DNA of 64,000 nucleotides from Bacteroidota bacterium (GTDB taxonomy: Bacteria > Bacteroidota > Bacteroidia > Chitinophagales > Chitinophagaceae), in assembly GCA_022708055.1 (NCBI GenBank), contig JAKIZK010000004.1:1-64000 (forward strand), written 5' to 3'. A program made the position numbers and the translations under genes. Positions 62,370 through 64,000 of the stretch are shown one piece after another (the first letter of the stretch is position 1; every line of letters begins with the position of its first letter). The notes beneath the pieces are model-generated. The model had not been told where the DNA came from. It did no database searches and saw only the letters and a list, made by a program, of their open reading frames with translations.

Positions 62370-63293
62370 CTACACCAGTTCTATTTCAAAACTTACCAGT
62401 TCTTTAAACTGACGGATTCGATTATCGATTTCTGCTTTGGTAACTTCTTTCAATCTTGAAGCTCCAAATTTTTCAACACAAAAACTTGCCATTGCTGAAC
62501 CTACAATGATGCCCCGTTTCATGTTTTCAAATGAGATATCACCCGATTTTGCAATATAGCCCATGAAGCCACCGGCAAATGTATCGCCAGCTCCGGTGGG
62601 GTCAAATACATCTTCCAAGGGAAGTGCAGGAGCATAGAATACATTTTCATTGTGAAAAAGCAAAGCGCCGTGTTCCCCTTTTTTAATAATCAGATATTTG
62701 GGACCCATTTCCAGAATGGCTTTAGCCGCTTTTACCAAAGAAAATAATCCGGTTAACTGGCGGGCTTCGGCATCATTGATGATGAGCATATCTACATAAC
62801 GCAAAACAATTTTCAAATCCTTCATTGCCGATTCCATCCAAAAATTCATGGTATCCATTGCGATCAGCTTGGGTCTTTGCTTCAACTCCTGAATTACATT
62901 GAGCTGTGTAAGGGGATGCAGGTTGCCCAGCATTAAAAATTCAGCACCCTGATAACTGTCGGGCACTTTGGGATCAAAATCGGCCAATACGTTTAAGTCG
63001 GTTACCAATGTATCCCGGCTGTTCATATCGGCATGATAGCGGCCGCTCCAGAAAAATGATTTTTTATCGGGAACCAGTTCTACCCCATCCAGATGCACAC
63101 CGCGGCTGCGAAGGTCGTCCATTTCTTCTTTTGGAAAATCGTACCCGATAATGGAAATCTGCTGTACCGGCTTTACAAAATTGCTTGCTGCATAAGCCAC
63201 ATATACTGCCGAGCCTCCTACAATTTTATCTGTTTTTCCAAATGGAGTTTCAATAGCATCAAAAGCCATAGTACCAACGGTGATGAGTGACAT
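62370..63293 (-). CDS. PfkB-family carbohydrate/nucleoside kinase
   Basis: 307 residues. N-terminal GGSAVYVAYAASNF (sugar-binding Gly pair), C-terminal DPTGAGDTFAGGFMGYIA (anion hole and catalytic Asp), the two family signatures. YLIIKKGEHGALLF is the ATP-side strand. Bacteroidota relatives include ribokinase- and adenosine kinase-like enzymes; the substrate is not clear. Transcribed alone. Confidence 0.92.
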   Translation of the reverse strand: MSLITVGTMAFDAIETPFGKTDKIVGGSAVYVAYAASNFVKPVQQISIIGYDFPKEEMDDLRSRGVHLDGVELVPDKKSFFWSGRYHADMNSRDTLVTDLNVLADFDPKVPDSYQGAEFLMLGNLHPLTQLNVIQELKQRPKLIAMDTMNFWMESAMKDLKIVLRYVDMLIINDAEARQLTGLFSLVKAAKAILEMGPKYLIIKKGEHGALLFHNENVFYAPALPLEDVFDPTGAGDTFAGGFMGYIAKSGDISFENMKRGIIVGSAMASFCVEKFGASRLKEVTKAEIDNRIRQFKELVSFEIELV

Positions 63294-63437
63294 AATATTA
63301 TTGTTGCGTTTAATTTTTAAAAAAAATGTGTTGCCAAATGTGCACCGGTAGTAATCCGGCTTTTATTTTCAAATTAACCTTTCAATTTAAAACGCCGCAA
63401 ACCTACATGAAAATTACCAGTCTATAAAAGCCTTTTG

Positions 63438-63445
63438 TATTTTTG
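63438..63445 (+). promoter_or_regulatory. -7 element TATTTTTG upstream of the last gene
   Basis: Exact TAnnTTTG, 17 bases before the ATG at 63463. Confidence 0.45.
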
Positions 63446-63462
63446 AAAAGCAATACTTAAAA

Positions 63463-63984
63463 ATGAAGCAACTAAAAATACTGATTCCCCTTTTAATTAC
63501 TCTTTCATTACAACTACAGGCTCAAACGGATACTTTGTGGATGCGGCAAAGATTACAAAGCTGTGCCGATAATTTTACCAATGCCTTTATGAAAAAGAAC
63601 TGGGATCAATACATAAGCTACAGCAATCCGGCCATGGTTGCATCCATGGGCGGAAATGATGCTTATAAAACAGTCGTGGCTGGAAACTTTGCCAAAATAC
63701 CTGAGGGCGCCTGGAAAAAATATCAGGTGGACTCAGTTTTACAAATTGTAAAAACTCCCAACGAATGGCAGGCTGTGCTTTCGTTAAACTCTGTTTTAGA
63801 AATGAATGGGCTTTTAATTTATACTACATCTGCTCTCATTGGTCAATCCTGGGATGGTGGCAATTTCTGGACATTCTTTGGAAATGAAGGAGATAAAAGT
63901 ATGGCACTGATGATAAAACCGGATTTAAGTGAGGCTATTCAGATTCCAGCCAAAAAAGAATACAGCAAGCCGGTAAAGCAGTAA
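63463..63984 (+). CDS. small secreted protein, uncharacterised
   Basis: 173 residues with a clean signal peptide (MKQLKILIPLLITLSLQLQA). The mature part (CADNFTNAFMKKNWDQYISY ... MVASMGGNDAYKTVVAGNFA ... WTFFGNEGDKSMALMIKPDL) looks like a single alpha+beta domain of the NTF2/SnoaL-like kind, but I cannot confirm that. Nothing about its role can be read from the neighbours. Confidence 0.72.
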   Translation: MKQLKILIPLLITLSLQLQAQTDTLWMRQRLQSCADNFTNAFMKKNWDQYISYSNPAMVASMGGNDAYKTVVAGNFAKIPEGAWKKYQVDSVLQIVKTPNEWQAVLSLNSVLEMNGLLIYTTSALIGQSWDGGNFWTFFGNEGDKSMALMIKPDLSEAIQIPAKKEYSKPVKQ

Positions 63985-64000
63985 GCAGTTTCGTTTTGTA

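Noticed and set aside
1..64000. CRISPR arrays, tRNA or rRNA genes, insertion sequences, prophage
   Set aside because: No regular direct-repeat/spacer array, no cloverleaf or rRNA-like sequence and no transposase or phage structural gene was recognised on either strand.

Overview
The window is a 64 kb stretch of an AT-rich chromosome from the phylum Bacteroidota, most likely class Chitinophagia (Chitinophagaceae-like). The evidence is the gene set: gliding protein GldC, a PorG-like (DUF6089) type IX secretion protein, DUF4290, DUF502, a lamin-tail protein with a gliding/T9SS-like C-terminus, BatD, and many LxxC lipoproteins. Several genes also carry the Bacteroidota -7 promoter element TAnnTTTG only a few bases from the start codon. 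No rRNA, tRNA, CRISPR array, transposase or phage gene was seen.

Layout. 1-9.8 kb: a 3-hydroxyacyl-CoA dehydrogenase (cut by the window edge), two small membrane proteins (one broken by TAG), a beta-barrel protein, pheS, an arginase-fold protein with decayed metal ligands, dacB, batD, an SDR and a HAD phosphatase without a normal start codon. 9.9-18.6 kb: housekeeping and stress genes (Mn-type superoxide dismutase, tadA, aldehyde dehydrogenase with glutathione peroxidase, dusB, CPBP protease) and the phospholipid pair cdsA-psd. 18.6-21.6 kb: the ribosome/RNase P locus rpmH-rnpA-yidD, split by a HipBST-type toxin-antitoxin operon whose toxin gene is frameshifted. 21.8-35.4 kb: the envelope-assembly locus murI-ompH-ompH-bamA-uppS and porG-nadK-Omp85-CBS. 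Between uppS and porG sits a lineage-specific insert: two paralogous secreted proteins and a lipoprotein with a JAMM-like motif, whose reading frame depends on a poly(C) tract, flanked by inverted AT-rich repeat arrays.

35.5-42.4 kb: hydrolase, acetyltransferase, murA (Asp in place of the fosfomycin-target Cys), DUF4290, an orphan structured RNA candidate, a glycosyltransferase, gldC, yqeY and cvpA. 42.5-49.5 kb: a complete tetR-tolC-MFP-RND efflux operon with a palindromic operator lying between the -33 and -7 elements. 49.5-52.3 kb: DUF502 and a decaying lipoprotein module with two in-frame stops. 52.3-64 kb: S1/P1-like phospholipase, serC, DUF1015, a TPR protein, an acyl-CoA ligase, asd, a lamin-tail protein, a membrane protein, a PfkB kinase and a secreted protein.

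The most striking regulatory element lies upstream of asd: a promoter, a 14-codon leader peptide rich in Lys/Met/Asn/Thr codons, a segment able to pair with the 5' arm of a following intrinsic terminator, that terminator with a T8 tail, and then an unusually strong Shine-Dalgarno before asd. This is the layout of ribosome-mediated transcription attenuation responding to aspartate-family amino acids. Five reading frames are broken (1743 TAG; 20.92 kb frameshift; 22.09 kb frameshift; 51471 TAA; 52189 TAA), and a sixth is out of frame at a C12 tract. Some may be sequence errors, especially the one in the normally essential murI.
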